Shown: positions 63,664 through 64,000 of the stretch, piece by piece
Layout of the letters: each line of letters starts with the position of its first letter
Numbering within the stretch: the first letter of the stretch is position 1
Assembly: GCF_022343685.1 (NCBI RefSeq)
Contig: NZ_CP092123.1
Span: forward strand, 620,001 to 684,000
Length of the DNA stretch: 64,000 nt
From: Marinobacterium sediminicola
GTDB lineage: Bacteria > Pseudomonadota > Gammaproteobacteria > Pseudomonadales > Balneatricaceae
Direction: 5' to 3'
Program-made: the position numbers and the translations under genes
Notes under the pieces: model-generated
Databases searched by the model: none
Seen by the model: the letters and a program-made list of their open reading frames with translations, nothing else
What the model was told of the DNA's origin: nothing

Positions 63664-64000
63664 ATGGCTAGAGCGGCTAAGCGACGCAGAGGCGGGTTGC
63701 GTCAAATCGCAGGACAGAAATTCACGGCGGCCCGTTCGACATTGGCTGCTGCTGTGGCAGCTGCACTGGGAGCGGGAATCAGCCCTCTGTGGGCCAATAC
63801 CATCGTAGTGGATGGACGCACCGATACACGCCTGAATGTGAATGGCAATGTCACGGACGTTGTAACTGGAACGGTGCGTGGAGCAAACGGCTTCAACTCC
63901 TTCCATCACTTCAATGTAGCCGCAGGCAATACCGTTAATCTGCATGTCCCATCCAACGCACAGAACCTGATTAACCTGGTCCATGACAGTCGAGCTGTCA
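63664..64000 (+). CDS. large filamentous-hemagglutinin-type adhesin (N-terminus only)
   Basis: The ATG at 63664 has GGGAG nine bases upstream, and the frame is open to the window edge (112 codons). It starts with a basic stretch (MARAAKRRRGGLRQ) and a long signal peptide ending near PLWA, then NTIVVDGRTDTRLNVNGNVTD, GTVRGANGFNSFHHFNV and AGNTVNLHVPSNAQNLINLV. This is the start of a two-partner-secretion (TPS) domain as in FHA, HMW1 and LktA-type adhesins, which is recognised by a TpsB outer-membrane transporter. Such genes are usually several kilobases long. Role: surface attachment or contact toxin. The TpsB gene and the rest lie outside the window. Confidence 0.88.
   Translation, partial: MARAAKRRRGGLRQIAGQKFTAARSTLAAAVAAALGAGISPLWANTIVVDGRTDTRLNVNGNVTDVVTGTVRGANGFNSFHHFNVAAGNTVNLHVPSNAQNLINLVHDSRAV

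Overview
The window is 64 kb of chromosomal DNA from a Gram-negative gammaproteobacterium. The succinylase-type lysine/DAP genes (long-form DapD), RlmA, GreB, ArfB, YbiT, DUF3087 and DUF2339 proteins, tripartite RND pumps and several c-di-GMP enzymes suggest an Oceanospirillales/Pseudomonadales relative, perhaps Marinobacterium- or Nitrincola-like. That placement is inference from gene content. Coding density is high and gene order looks chromosomal. No IS element, integrase, CRISPR array or rRNA was seen. One short AT-rich stretch (about 32.0-32.3 kb) differs from its surroundings.

Layout. 0-5.4 kb: the edge of an MgtC-like gene, then a three-gene signalling operon (PAS hybrid kinase, membrane hybrid kinase, HD-GYP response regulator); the first kinase carries an in-frame TAA. 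5.8-9.1 kb: acetyl-CoA hydrolase/CoA-transferase and an SrmB-like helicase. 9.4-14.1 kb: an NlpC/P60 lipoprotein, then an orphan periplasmic binding lipoprotein overlapping a GGDEF-EAL protein. 14.1-14.5 kb: four tRNAs (Ser, Asn, Lys, Lys) behind a strong promoter. 14.6-24.4 kb: greB, a DMT transporter, zntB and a lysine-pathway run dapC-yffB-dapD-dapE-rlmA, with fumC upstream. 24.4-28.8 kb: an RND pump and its adaptor without an outer-membrane partner. 29-36 kb: a D-glycerate-kinase-like gene, a lipoprotein, pdxH, the AT-rich patch with a ParC-like small protein, two small genes, yigZ, dacB and a DnaJ-related gene. 36-41.8 kb: a complete OMP-adaptor-RND operon. 41.8-50.9 kb: a giant DUF2339 membrane protein, a J-less paralogue of the DnaJ-related gene, an octaheme HAO-like cytochrome with its NapC-type tetraheme anchor, two related secreted proteins, arfB, pirin and two DUF genes. 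51-64 kb: a deaminase, a Gly/Met-rich Spy-like protein, ybiT, rhlE, a MASE1-PAS-GAF-GGDEF protein, ybaK, an Acg-like nitroreductase, a divergent marR/SMR pair with twin operators, a truncated globin, a host-attachment protein, a LuxR regulator and the start of a large FHA-type adhesin.

How it fits together. c-di-GMP signalling is prominent: one HD-GYP, one GGDEF-EAL and one GGDEF protein, plus a surface adhesin at the right edge, point to surface attachment control. The observations most worth follow-up are the binding-protein/GGDEF-EAL pair (NspS-MbaA-like in layout), the HAO-NapC pair, the kinase split by a single stop codon, and the twin palindromic operators between marR and the SMR exporter. 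Starts were moved from the longest open frame to the codon with the best ribosome binding site where this was clear. Family assignments come from recognising motifs by eye; no database search was run.
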